NCBI GenBank assembly: GCA_001829315.1 | Contig: MIAY01000036.1 | Location: forward strand, 103,501 to 167,500 | Direction: 5' to 3' | Source of the DNA: Spirochaetes bacterium GWE1_32_154 | Lineage (GTDB): Bacteria; Spirochaetota; GWE2-31-10 | Length of the DNA: 64,000 bases | Shown here: piece after piece, positions 35,653-45,252 of the stretch | Layout: every line of letters starts with the position of its first letter | How positions within the stretch are numbered: position 1 is the first letter of the stretch | Made by a program: the position numbers and the translations under genes | Notes under the pieces: model-generated | The model's database searches: none | Seen by the model: the letters and a program-made list of their open reading frames with translations, nothing else | Told to the model about the DNA's origin: nothing

Positions 35653-35693
35653 AAAAAAAGCCCTGTTTGCTCAATGTGCAAACAGGGCTTTTT
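35653..35693. terminator. Bidirectional intrinsic terminator
   Basis: A perfect 15-bp stem (35656-35670 with 35678-35692, loop 35671-35677) has an A-run on the left and a T-run on the right. It serves the convergent PD-(D/E)XK gene (plus) and outer-membrane protein gene (minus). Confidence 0.92.
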
Positions 35694-35717
35694 GATAATC
35701 ATACAATTCCCGGTATA

Positions 35718-37193
35718 TTAGAATTGATACCCGCCTGATAAAAATAAGTTTACTGTAACAGCAGTAATATTTTGAATAACGGTAGAATCGCCTAATATTT
35801 GGGCTTTCCCGTAACCTCCTGAAACAGCAGCACCAAGATTGACGGTAATATCTGATGTTGCAAAACCGATTGACATACTGCCACCGAATAAATGAATATA
35901 ATCCTTCATATTTGTTTTGCCATTATCTTCAATGTTGTCGTTATTAGCGTCTTTAATCTCAGGAGTATTTGTCAGATTGGTATATGCACCGATTCGTAAC
36001 GGAAAATTGGGGGTTATATAGTATTCTAAACCTGCAGCAAAATTACCGACAATATTTATTTTTTCAATTTCAGATTGATTTTGATCTAAAGTGAATGTGT
36101 CATAAGAATTAGTTTTTTTATTCCATTGAACAAGTATTAAATTGTTATTTTTACTCATTTGAATAGGGATATAGAGATTTGCATCAAAAGTAACAAGTGC
36201 TGATTTATTGATAAAATATGCTATACCAAGACTTTGATTTATAAATAAAGGTCTGAATAAACCATTTTCAGCAAGATTATATGTAATATATTTGTTGTCT
36301 TGTAATGTATAAGAACTTGTAGTTATTATGTTTCCATCTGAATCTGTCATTTGTTCTATTGTAACCCATTTTGTACCTATAATATTAATTAAAGTTGGAC
36401 TTGAAGTGCTTTGTTTAAACCAGGAATCATCTGTTGATTGATAACTGGATACATTTAAAATATCAAATGGAGTTGATATAGAATACCCTATTGATAATTT
36501 ACTAGTCGGCATAATTTGAATTCCTAATTGTGGTTTCATACCGAAAATTTTTTCATTTTTATAAAAACTTCCGGTTTGAAAATATTTCATAAATTCACTT
36601 TCATGTAAATATGTTGTTTGAGAAATAAGTTTTTTATCGCGATATCTGAAAAAAACATTAAAACCAAAAGAAACTTTTTTATGAAGTAAAAATGCCAAAG
36701 AAGGTCCAATATCATATGTCATATCAGAGAAGTTGTAATTAACATTTAATCTTGCAGGTCTTTTTTCGCCAAATAAATCAAGTTTTATCTCGGCATTATC
36801 TCTTTGATCGTAGAACTCACTGTCAGGTGAAGAAACTGTGAGGGCAAAAGTAAATTTTTTTGCTTTTTGTACAAACCCGAAGAAATTGGGTATAAATGAA
36901 AATGAATGTCTTACATAGTCAAATGGAGTCCCGTCTGTTTTCTTGAAAACATCATGGTAATAAAGCATTTTATACTGAATTGCATTTACCGATAATGAAA
37001 AATATTTACTTGATGAAAATGCAAGACCTGCCGGGTTATAAAAAACCCCCTCAGGTCCATCGGCAATCGCAGTATAGGCTCCGCCTAAACCGGCTGCTCT
37101 ATCACCAATAAAGAAGTTAATATATCTGTTTTCATCGGCAAATAAACTGAGCGTAAACGCTATAAAAAGCAAAATAGCAATATTCTTTTTCAT
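35718..37193 (-). CDS. Outer-membrane beta-barrel protein (PorV/UPF0164-like)
   Basis: 491 aa with a signal peptide ending near SLFADE. The N-terminal region RAAGLGGAYTAIADGPEGVFYNPAGLAF is the signature of PorV/UPF0164 and FadL-like barrels. Long amphipathic strands follow and the last residues (NLFLSGGYQF) end in the C-terminal Phe typical of outer-membrane insertion. The substrate is unknown. It is followed in the minus direction by a strong terminator, and its start lies 25 bp from the stop of the M48 gene upstream. Confidence 0.8.
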   Translation of the reverse strand: MKKNIAILLFIAFTLSLFADENRYINFFIGDRAAGLGGAYTAIADGPEGVFYNPAGLAFSSSKYFSLSVNAIQYKMLYYHDVFKKTDGTPFDYVRHSFSFIPNFFGFVQKAKKFTFALTVSSPDSEFYDQRDNAEIKLDLFGEKRPARLNVNYNFSDMTYDIGPSLAFLLHKKVSFGFNVFFRYRDKKLISQTTYLHESEFMKYFQTGSFYKNEKIFGMKPQLGIQIMPTSKLSIGYSISTPFDILNVSSYQSTDDSWFKQSTSSPTLINIIGTKWVTIEQMTDSDGNIITTSSYTLQDNKYITYNLAENGLFRPLFINQSLGIAYFINKSALVTFDANLYIPIQMSKNNNLILVQWNKKTNSYDTFTLDQNQSEIEKINIVGNFAAGLEYYITPNFPLRIGAYTNLTNTPEIKDANNDNIEDNGKTNMKDYIHLFGGSMSIGFATSDITVNLGAAVSGGYGKAQILGDSTVIQNITAVTVNLFLSGGYQF

Positions 37194-37218
37194 TCTAAAC
37201 CACCTGTTGTGTACTATA

Positions 37219-38052
37219 TTATATTTTATCTATTATTGTTTTAAATGCAATAAATGAATCAGTTGTGCTTGACGATTTTAAATTTTTATTTAAAATGCTT
37301 TCAATTTTTTGTAACCGAACATTAATGTCAGGATGCGTTTTATCAAGTTCTTCCATTGCTTTATCATCAGTATGGGAACTGAGTGATTTTAAATATTCTA
37401 AATAATCAACAGCACTGATTCCTATGCTTTGCATAAGATTAACTGCATAATTATCAGCTTCAAATTCATCATCAGCAGCAAGCCCTTCCATGAAGAGTTT
37501 TTCCTCAATTTTATCGCTTACCTGATTGACTATATTAGTAATTACCTGTCGCGGACCGGCAAGAATGCGGGCAAGGCTTTCAAAAAAATTGAATTTAACC
37601 TGGATTTTAACACCCTTTAAAACGTGTTTTTTATTAATATGACCCAATTCATGGGAAAGAACACCGATAAGTTCACCTTTATTGGTGATGCTTTTTAATG
37701 TACCTTTGGATATAAGAATATATCCGCCGGGTAAGGCATAGGCGTTTATCTGATCGGTATTAAGTATCGCAAAGAAATACTCAAGTTCCTGTCTTTCTGT
37801 GTACAATCCGATAGATTTACCGAGCATATTAAGATATTTTGTTGCCTCTTCATCTTTGACAACCCCGAATTTACCGGCTAACTTGGCAAAAACAGCACGG
37901 CCTAATTCTTTTTCTTTTTCAACATACTCTTCCATTGTTTCGGTTTCTTTTTGTATTTTTAGTTCCTGAGCAGATTTACAGGATAATAAGGATAATAAAA
38001 ACAATACAAAAATTATAGTTGCCTTAAAACCTTTTCTTAGATTAATCATCAT
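37219..38052 (-). CDS. M48-family metalloprotease lipoprotein
   Basis: 277 aa from the ATG at 38052, preferred because AAGGAA precedes it and it gives a lipoprotein signal (..IIFVLFLLSLLSC); an earlier start at 38118 would bury the signal. The zinc motif is SHELGHINKKH (HExxH), followed by the Glu-containing FEADNYAV that gives the third ligand. It resembles periplasmic BepA/LoiP-like peptidases that act in outer-membrane quality control. The gene lies just upstream of the barrel gene in the same direction, consistent with that role. Confidence 0.88.
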   Translation of the reverse strand: MMINLRKGFKATIIFVLFLLSLLSCKSAQELKIQKETETMEEYVEKEKELGRAVFAKLAGKFGVVKDEEATKYLNMLGKSIGLYTERQELEYFFAILNTDQINAYALPGGYILISKGTLKSITNKGELIGVLSHELGHINKKHVLKGVKIQVKFNFFESLARILAGPRQVITNIVNQVSDKIEEKLFMEGLAADDEFEADNYAVNLMQSIGISAVDYLEYLKSLSSHTDDKAMEELDKTHPDINVRLQKIESILNKNLKSSSTTDSFIAFKTIIDKI

Positions 38053-38144
38053 ACTATTCCTTGATAAAAAATAAAAAAATCTTGAATATATCATAATTGA
38101 CTTATGAAATAAATTCAAGATTTAATAATAAATTGTTTAAAAAA

Positions 38145-38627
38145 TTAATTCAGTTCAGTTAATGAGAAACTTATAACTTCTTCAGATGAAAAAGAAAAGT
38201 TTGTTTCTATCCATTTGATTGAGTTAAAATCGTAGTCATTAAATGCTACATTTTCTCTTTCACGTACATTTTCAGAAGATAAACCTCTGATAGCAGCTGC
38301 ACTTGATGTGTATGTCGAAGCTCTTTTTCTGACATCAACATTCGCCATATCTTTTCTGCCGTCTGCAACACTGGCAAGAACTATAGCAGGTTGATCACCG
38401 ATAAATCTTGAATTCACAAACCCCTCAAATGTATCGGTTTTTATTTTCATCCACTCACCTGAATTACTCACAATTGTGACTTTCTGGGCTTGTTTTAATA
38501 TACCAAGTTTATCTGAACCACTATCAGGTTGTGTATGAACTGAACACATACGTGCTGTAATATACCCATCCTTCGCATTTAACGCTAACCCGATCAGTAA
38601 GAATAAAACCATGACATTAGCTTTCAT
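38145..38627 (-). CDS. Secreted SH3-domain protein
   Basis: 160 aa from the ATG at 38627, fixed by a consensus GAGGAGG ribosome site at 38634-38640; a longer frame starting at 38642 would overlap that site. Signal peptide MKANVMVLFLLIGLALNAK. An SH3b domain follows (MCSVHTQPDSGSDKLGIL, VTIVSNSGEWMKIKT, EGFVNSRFIG). The C-terminal half (VDVRKRASTYTSSAAAIRGL) is found in other SH3-containing periplasmic proteins of unknown role. Probably a peptidoglycan-associated or envelope protein. Confidence 0.75.
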   Translation of the reverse strand: MKANVMVLFLLIGLALNAKDGYITARMCSVHTQPDSGSDKLGILKQAQKVTIVSNSGEWMKIKTDTFEGFVNSRFIGDQPAIVLASVADGRKDMANVDVRKRASTYTSSAAAIRGLSSENVRERENVAFNDYDFNSIKWIETNFSFSSEEVISFSLTELN

Positions 38628-38633
38628 AATATA

Positions 38634-38640
38634 CCTCCTC
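38634..38640 (-). promoter_or_regulatory. Ribosome binding site that fixes the SH3 gene start
   Basis: GAGGAGG on the minus strand, 6 bases before the ATG at 38627. It supports this start over the upstream in-frame start at 38642. Confidence 0.8.
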
Positions 38641-38740
38641 ATGATAAAACACTCTTCACATAGTAATTATACAACAACTATTATATTAAAACAATTATAA
38701 TACAATAAAATATACTTTTTATAACAAATTCAGTGAATAA

Positions 38741-38780
38741 AGCCTCTTGCAGAAAACCTATGGGTTTTTTGCTTATCATA
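38741..38780. mobile_element. Partial copy of the MITE-like repeat
   Basis: GCCTCTTGCAGAAAACC at 38742-38758 resembles the terminal repeat, followed by a hairpin (38749-38758 with 38763-38772, 9 of 10 paired) and TTTTTTGC. No core is present. It lies in the 233-bp gap downstream of the InlB/GLUG lipoprotein. The hairpin with its T-run could also work as a terminator. Confidence 0.5.
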
Positions 38781-38860
38781 CATTTTTGTGATACCAAGTA
38801 ATTGGTGAATCACATTAGAAGGTAACTGAAATCGTATCAGTTACCCGAGGTCTACGGCGA

Positions 38861-41800
38861 TTAAGGCGTAGGAATGTTTAAGATTCCCTGCCATTGAAGA
38901 TAAGGGTAACTTCCGGGATCTATTTTCCATATAGGGGTTGTTACGAAATCCCAGCCGGAGAATGTTACTTGGTTTGTCATTTCTGCGGTTGTTTTTCCGT
39001 CACCTTTACCGGTGTCTATCATACCAGTGGTATTTTTGTCGTAATATGAATTGCTGATAATACCTGTACTTGAAATATTATTACCAATTACTCCGCCTAT
39101 ATTTGCACCAAGACCTGTAACAGAACCGGTAGCATAACAATTGGATACAACTGCTCCATTATTTATTGAACCAATTAAACCACCGGCCGGACTATCTGAA
39201 ATTGTGGATATTACTGATGAAGTAGAGTAGCAATCGGTAATATATGAAGTAACGCCTAGAGCATATCCGATTAGTCCACCAACGACATTTCCGGTACCAA
39301 CGTTAAGATTCATATTTTGTGTGTATGATTGACTAATAGTTGAATTATTTGCAACTCCTATTAGACCACCAACCATATTGTAGTTCGTAGTAATTGTTCC
39401 CCCGAGAACAAAGCTGTTTTTTACCATAGAACTATCAGCGAATCCTGCTAAAGCACCTTGGTTACTAACATTACCTGAAATATTCACATTAACTAATACA
39501 ACATTTTCAAGAAGTGCAGGATTAGCTGTTTTACCAAATAAACCATTTTGCTCATTTGCATTATTTATATATAAACCAGTAATAGGTTGACCATTACCAT
39601 CAAAATTTCCTGTAAATGGCGTAGATGAGTCGCCAATTGGTTTCCAGCCTTTTAAGGTGTTGTAAGGGGCAACATTGAGATCAATTGGGTTATTAACTAT
39701 ATATGATTGGTTAGCTGCATATCGAACATTATGTAATTGATCTGCATTGGTGATTTGATATGGAGTGGCCAAATTACCGTCACCACCGCTAAATGTCGGT
39801 TTCCATTCTGCGTATAGAACGAGGTTATCTGTTAAATTCGGAACTGCCTGACCTTCATCATAATGAGTTCCTGAACCATACGGTTTGGTATTCCATCCGT
39901 TAAAAGTTAAACCTGTTTTTGCTAAAATACCTGTGTTATTAGCAATGGTAACAGGATCAGAAGATTCATAATGATAATTATCAACTGGAACCGTACCACT
40001 TGTACTTTCATTAGCGTGATATACAACAACAAATGTTTGATTGGCAGAACGAAATGCTCGTGCCGGTCTGACAGTAAGTGTTGGTAATTTATTATTATTG
40101 CTCCAAGCTACACCAGTTGACCATGTAATATAAAAGGGGTAGGTCGCTGACAATTCACTCGATGTCCAATAAGTTGTACCCAAAAAATTGCCAAGTCCTC
40201 TTTTATGTAGTTGAGTATTCATTTCAATCATTTCACTTTTTGATGGGAAAAACCAATCTGATTTTCCACCGGATGTTAAATTTTCGCAATATTGTGCAGC
40301 TGTATTCGTTACTGCAGGATTGTTCATAAATGAATTAATATATGCTGAATTTTTTTTACCTGCTCCAATTGTTTGTAAGGTATTTCCTACAAGCTCAGTA
40401 TTTTTACCCCATGTTTTTGTAACCGTTGTACTATTTGGATCTGCCTCTAAATATCGCCAGCCATCAGCATTATCGCCCTTGTCATAGAAAACTAAACCGC
40501 CGGCAGGCCCCGTGGCACCAATAACGCTGAACTTTGGATAAAGGATCAAATTTGCAGACCCCATAGGAAATGTTTGTCCGGGAGTGTAATCATCACCTAA
40601 ACCGTCTGATTGTGTATTCCAGCAGTAGAAAACTTTGGTCATGCCATCCTGCGTTTCAATTGTAGTAAGTGGACCATCATTATTGGATATTGTTACGGGG
40701 CTTAAATATGCAGTAGTTTGTTGTGGAGGCACACCCCCGCTACCTGTTCCGGGGTTATATGTTATTGTGAAATTAGCCGGTGTCCATTTTGCGAATACGG
40801 TAATATCTGCATTGACAAATGTTGTTTCGAAGAACTGAGGTAAACCACCGTTTGTTCCTGTAAACCATCCGTCAAAAATACACCCCGTTTTTAATGGAGG
40901 TGTGGGCAATACTACTGTATATGTAGGGAAAATTGCCACTGCAGTGTTTGGAGTTGCTTCTGTTGTCGCACCATCACCATCAAAGATTACAGTATAAGGA
41001 TTTCCACTCCACTGTGCATACAATAGAAGATTATCTGCTAAATTTACAGACGGTAGACCCTCTGTATAAGGGGTTCCTGTACCATCAGCTTTTGTATTCC
41101 ACCCGTTAAAAGTGTACCCTGCTTTTTCCAATAAACCATGAGATTTAATTATTACATCATCAGTTTGTTCGTAGTGCATAAAATCTGTCGGAGGAAGGCC
41201 GGTTGAGTTATTGTTACCATGATACATAACAATGTATGTTGCGTTCGTTGATCTGAAAGCTCGCACGGGAAGGATTCTTAATAGATTGGTTTTGCTTGTG
41301 GATGTACTTAAACCATCAGTAAATGAAATCTGTTGAGATTTGAATGAATCTATTTCATTAGTAGTCCAGTAATTTATATTTTCATACCCTCCAATTCCTT
41401 TGAGGTGTAAATTAGTGTATATTTCTTTTGCTTGAAGATAAGTCGGTAAAAACCAATCGGCCTTTGTGCTATAAGGAAGTGTTTCACAAATTTGCGCGGC
41501 AGAATCTACAAACGCTGGTGGTTGATTCATAAAAGCATTTATCAGTATAGTATTACTTTTCCCGCCGGTTATTAAGTCTATGAAACCTTCAGGAGGAATA
41601 TCTGTTCCACTTTTCCCCCATTGATGCGTTGTGGCAACCGCAGTTGGCGGTGCTACTTCCAAATATCGCCATCCGTCAGTAACAGCGGTTTTATCATAAA
41701 AAACATACCCGCCGGCAGGGCCGACTCCGCCAATAACGCTCCATTGTGCTGTGAAAGTAAGGTCTGAAGTAACTGTTACAATATCACCCGGCTGTTTAAT

Positions 41801-42946
41801 AGCCACTCCATCGTGCCAACCGTTAAAACGCATTATTATGCCGTCTTGCCTTTTATCAAGACTTCCCTGTGAAGGTAAATCTGTTGTGGTGTCATCTTCA
41901 TGTTTTGTTGGCGAGATAGTTCCGGTTGCTCCTCCACTGGTATAGTCTATTGTCCATAATTGTGGTGTAGTGATTGATGGTGTTGGATCTGAATATGATT
42001 CACCAAAGTCATTAATTGCTTTTATATTGAATACAAAATTCTTAGCACGATCAACATTGATAGTAAAAGTTGTGAATCCGGCATTTATGTCGGTTGTTAA
42101 ATCAGCACTATTTGCTACAATTATAAACCCTGTTTCGTTGTTTGACTCATCAGTCCACGTAAGTTTGACTTTACTCTGCGTTGCATTTGTTGGTTCTATA
42201 ACAGCGGTTAGTCCGCTTGGTGCTTCCGGGGGGGCATTCATATCAGTTTCTAATATTGTTTCTTCCCACATAGTTTCTATATTCGGATACACTGCAATAA
42301 GTTCTGTGACGGATATTAAAAGATTTCCTGTTCCATCTAAGTGTCTGAAATTAACAAAATGATCTCCCGGGGCTATAGTTGAACTGGAGTAGGTTATCGT
42401 ATTGTTAACAACTGTTAATGTTGGAGTAATACTTGTTCCATCTATTTTTGTTTCTACTGATGCAACAGAGTGTCCCACAGGCAGTGTAAGTTTAATTGAA
42501 AGTCCGCCGGTCCCGGTGGTGAGTGTTTTTAATGTGAAGTTTAAAGGGGAGTTATTTGCAGTTTCACTAATAGTCACATTTGCTGAAGTATATGTAGTTT
42601 GATCGGATAAAACATTTTTGTTTGACCCATCATAAGCTTCAAGTAAAAAACGCCATTCCCCCGGTGATAATGCAACAGTAGTTCCGGTGGAACCGGTAAA
42701 AGAGGTAATCTGATTGTAGTTAGAACCGTTATCCGTTGATCCCAAAAGTTTATATACAGATATCGATGGCTGGTCGGGTAAAACCGTTTTATTGGGTTTT
42801 AACAAATTGACATCTTCAGTAATATTAATCTGAACATTAACTTTTTTAGATTTTGCTACTACCGGCACATTCTCATTTTGAGTACATGCGGTCAGCAATG
42901 AGAATATAATTATTATTTGTATAATCCGTTGTATATAGTGTTTCAA
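38861..42946 (-). CDS. Very large surface lipoprotein: FN3, InlB repeats, two Lcl/DUF1566 domains, GLUG repeats
   Basis: 1361 aa with a lipoprotein signal (IIIIFSLLTAC). Apparent order: beta-rich N-terminal domains, a fibronectin type III-like domain (~238-325, WTDESNNETGFII), an InlB-type repeat, Lcl domain 1 (~407-565, GPAGGYVFYDK to LPVRAFRS), three InlB repeats, Lcl domain 2 (~810-965, GPAGGLVFYDK to VRPARAFRS), another InlB repeat, and GLUG-like repeats (~1060-1340, GGLIG and GGVIG units). The Lcl domains are internal, unlike the C-terminal one at 33833, so they are not typical diversification targets. An adhesin-like surface role is likely. Confidence 0.8.
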   Translation of the reverse strand: MKHYIQRIIQIIIIFSLLTACTQNENVPVVAKSKKVNVQINITEDVNLLKPNKTVLPDQPSISVYKLLGSTDNGSNYNQITSFTGSTGTTVALSPGEWRFLLEAYDGSNKNVLSDQTTYTSANVTISETANNSPLNFTLKTLTTGTGGLSIKLTLPVGHSVASVETKIDGTSITPTLTVVNNTITYSSSTIAPGDHFVNFRHLDGTGNLLISVTELIAVYPNIETMWEETILETDMNAPPEAPSGLTAVIEPTNATQSKVKLTWTDESNNETGFIIVANSADLTTDINAGFTTFTINVDRAKNFVFNIKAINDFGESYSDPTPSITTPQLWTIDYTSGGATGTISPTKHEDDTTTDLPSQGSLDKRQDGIIMRFNGWHDGVAIKQPGDIVTVTSDLTFTAQWSVIGGVGPAGGYVFYDKTAVTDGWRYLEVAPPTAVATTHQWGKSGTDIPPEGFIDLITGGKSNTILINAFMNQPPAFVDSAAQICETLPYSTKADWFLPTYLQAKEIYTNLHLKGIGGYENINYWTTNEIDSFKSQQISFTDGLSTSTSKTNLLRILPVRAFRSTNATYIVMYHGNNNSTGLPPTDFMHYEQTDDVIIKSHGLLEKAGYTFNGWNTKADGTGTPYTEGLPSVNLADNLLLYAQWSGNPYTVIFDGDGATTEATPNTAVAIFPTYTVVLPTPPLKTGCIFDGWFTGTNGGLPQFFETTFVNADITVFAKWTPANFTITYNPGTGSGGVPPQQTTAYLSPVTISNNDGPLTTIETQDGMTKVFYCWNTQSDGLGDDYTPGQTFPMGSANLILYPKFSVIGATGPAGGLVFYDKGDNADGWRYLEADPNSTTVTKTWGKNTELVGNTLQTIGAGKKNSAYINSFMNNPAVTNTAAQYCENLTSGGKSDWFFPSKSEMIEMNTQLHKRGLGNFLGTTYWTSSELSATYPFYITWSTGVAWSNNNKLPTLTVRPARAFRSANQTFVVVYHANESTSGTVPVDNYHYESSDPVTIANNTGILAKTGLTFNGWNTKPYGSGTHYDEGQAVPNLTDNLVLYAEWKPTFSGGDGNLATPYQITNADQLHNVRYAANQSYIVNNPIDLNVAPYNTLKGWKPIGDSSTPFTGNFDGNGQPITGLYINNANEQNGLFGKTANPALLENVVLVNVNISGNVSNQGALAGFADSSMVKNSFVLGGTITTNYNMVGGLIGVANNSTISQSYTQNMNLNVGTGNVVGGLIGYALGVTSYITDCYSTSSVISTISDSPAGGLIGSINNGAVVSNCYATGSVTGLGANIGGVIGNNISSTGIISNSYYDKNTTGMIDTGKGDGKTTAEMTNQVTFSGWDFVTTPIWKIDPGSYPYLQWQGILNIPTP

Positions 42947-42968
42947 AGTACGCCCCCTTATCCTCTCA

Positions 42969-45122
42969 TTAATTTGTTACTGTAAAATACATCGTTTTAA
43001 ACGTCTGAATACCACTTGTATTGACTACAAGAACCGATAATTCATGAACTCCTGCAAACAATGTAGCAGTTGATTGTGTTATTGATGAACTATTAGTACC
43101 GATTGGATTTCCATCAAGATACCACGTGTATGAAGAAAATATTTCTGTAATAACAACACTTAAATCAGTCCCTTTTGGTACTGTTATAGTACCGGGTAGT
43201 TCCACAGTATCTTCAGTTCTCCATTCTACAGTAATTGTCAGGGAATTCTGAGGTTTCCATTTCGCATACAGTGTCGTATCCGCTGTTACCGTGTCAGTTG
43301 AAAAAAACCAGTTGGTTACAGGGGGATTCTCTTTATACCAGCCGTCAAACACGTAACCCGTTTTTATAGGATGTAAAGGTTCAGACGCTTTTTCACCGGA
43401 GATTATAGTTTGTGCATCTATTGCCGACCCACCAACAGAATCAAATGTGAGCGTATAAAGGGGAAGAGTAGTCCATCGTGCATATAATGTTCTGTCAAAG
43501 TCTTCTATAATATATGATGTGCCTACATTGTATTGAACCCCTGTTCCGTCAGTTTTTGTGTTCCAGCCGGCAAATGTATAATATGTTCGTGCAAGTAAAC
43601 CTGTGTTTGCTGAAACGGAAACCGATGTGTTGTAAGTATATGAAGCGGTTACAGGTACATTTCCGCTTGTGTTGCCATTACCGTTATATATAATATTGTA
43701 ATTGTTTATACCCCATTTTGCATAAAGAGTAATGTTGTCAGTAACAACATCTGAAGAAAAAACCCATTTGTTTATATATGTATTTTCTTTATACCAACCG
43801 GTCAATGAATAACCTGCTTTTTCTGAAACCGGTTCAGTAAGTTTTGTGTTGTTTTCTACAATCTGATCAGGTACAAAAGAGCCGGTCATACTGTTAAATT
43901 TAACTGTTTTTTTTGTATTCACTGAGAATGTGGCAATAGAAACTGTACTCAAACCAAAATTATCGTGATTCGCTACTACTTTTATTGTGGTTAACGCAAT
44001 TATTTTAAGTGGGATGGTATAGAGAGTTGAGTTTACATTTGGCTCAGTGTTGTCTGTTGTATAATAAATTTTTACATCCGGTGTTGGCGAAGAAATTGAA
44101 ACATAATATGCCTCATTGCTTATGTAACCATCCGTAAGGGAAAACTCTGGTGGAGAAACGGTTCCGGCTATCACGTAATTTTGTTCGGAAACAAGACTTT
44201 CAAGCCACTCTGTATGAAATGCAACGGCTTTCAAAGTCGATGATTTTTTTACTAAAACTGGTGCGGTATACAACGGAGAATTGATCGTAGGGTTTTCACC
44301 GGATAATGTATAACGAATCGAAGCATCCGGCATCGTATGATTAAGTGTTACATACTGTTCTGAAGTAAAAGAACCGCCCGCCAGTGAAAATGCAGGTTCC
44401 TGAAGTCTTTTTTGTACAAGTAAAGAGTATTTATTTGTCTCGCCATTTTCAGAAATAACGGTAATATAAATAGTAAGATTACCTGATGATACGATGAAAG
44501 TTGTATTGTATGACCCGTCCGTATTATTGGTTTCAATATGGGTGCCGGGAATTTTTGCTTTTGCAATAACTTCAATTTGGTTACTTGTAAATGGCAATTC
44601 TACAGAATATGAAAATGTATTTTCATCAAAAACAGGTGAAAGTATTCCTTCTGATAGGACTATATCGCTTAATAATGCGGTATATGACTGTTCCCTGAAA
44701 ATATGTATTGTATAATATTGAATATTTATCTGATTTTCGGCTGTTACTTTTATAATTAAAGTGTTTAAACCTGATGTTAACAGATAATCAGGTGACATTG
44801 CACCGTTTGGTAATGTTTGATATCCGCCGGTATTAAACCTGACTGACATGGCTGATTTTTCATCCATCGTTTTTGCAGAGAACCTTACTGAATCAGTTGT
44901 TGTGTCACCTTTTGATGTGTACGAGAAAACTGAAGGTGAAAACTGTTCTCTAATAATTACATTTTGAACATTCAACTCTGAAAGGAATGTGTTGTCTGAT
45001 GAAACATCCGGTACAACAACAGGAGGAGCCGGGTATTCATCAAATTGATGAACCAGACGGCAATTATATAAAAAAGCAATTAAACAAATCATTAATATCG
45101 AAAAAACAATATTCCTCTTCAT
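42969..45122 (-). CDS. Surface lipoprotein: cadherin-like, chitobiase-like and InlB-repeat domains
   Basis: 717 aa from the ATG at 45122, fixed by AGGAGGT at 45127-45133. Lipoprotein signal MKRNIVFSILMICLIAFLYNC. Two cadherin-like beta-sandwich repeats (LSELNVQNVII.., LSDIVLSEGILSP) are followed by two chitobiase C-terminal-like repeats (IRYTLSGENPTINSPLYT, IYYTTDNTEPNVNSTLYT), then three InlB repeats (WYKEN.., YAKWG/YARWT/YAKWK) and a final Ig-like segment. It lies 22 bp upstream of the larger lipoprotein in the same direction, so they are probably co-transcribed. The ligand is unknown. Confidence 0.8.
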   Translation of the reverse strand: MKRNIVFSILMICLIAFLYNCRLVHQFDEYPAPPVVVPDVSSDNTFLSELNVQNVIIREQFSPSVFSYTSKGDTTTDSVRFSAKTMDEKSAMSVRFNTGGYQTLPNGAMSPDYLLTSGLNTLIIKVTAENQINIQYYTIHIFREQSYTALLSDIVLSEGILSPVFDENTFSYSVELPFTSNQIEVIAKAKIPGTHIETNNTDGSYNTTFIVSSGNLTIYITVISENGETNKYSLLVQKRLQEPAFSLAGGSFTSEQYVTLNHTMPDASIRYTLSGENPTINSPLYTAPVLVKKSSTLKAVAFHTEWLESLVSEQNYVIAGTVSPPEFSLTDGYISNEAYYVSISSPTPDVKIYYTTDNTEPNVNSTLYTIPLKIIALTTIKVVANHDNFGLSTVSIATFSVNTKKTVKFNSMTGSFVPDQIVENNTKLTEPVSEKAGYSLTGWYKENTYINKWVFSSDVVTDNITLYAKWGINNYNIIYNGNGNTSGNVPVTASYTYNTSVSVSANTGLLARTYYTFAGWNTKTDGTGVQYNVGTSYIIEDFDRTLYARWTTLPLYTLTFDSVGGSAIDAQTIISGEKASEPLHPIKTGYVFDGWYKENPPVTNWFFSTDTVTADTTLYAKWKPQNSLTITVEWRTEDTVELPGTITVPKGTDLSVVITEIFSSYTWYLDGNPIGTNSSSITQSTATLFAGVHELSVLVVNTSGIQTFKTMYFTVTN

Positions 45123-45252
45123 TTCGACCTCCTGAAAATAGAACACTCCGTTTAAAGTATACCCTCATTTTAGTAGAATTTCAAATTTTTATAGAATAAA
45201 TATCTTATTAATTGATTTTAGGGGACTTTTTTTTAATAAATGAAGTTTTTTG

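Noticed and set aside
41970..42362. Long open frame opposite the large lipoprotein gene
   Set aside because: It has no ribosome site and shadows a clear gene with domain structure; several such frames occur in the same repeat-rich genes.
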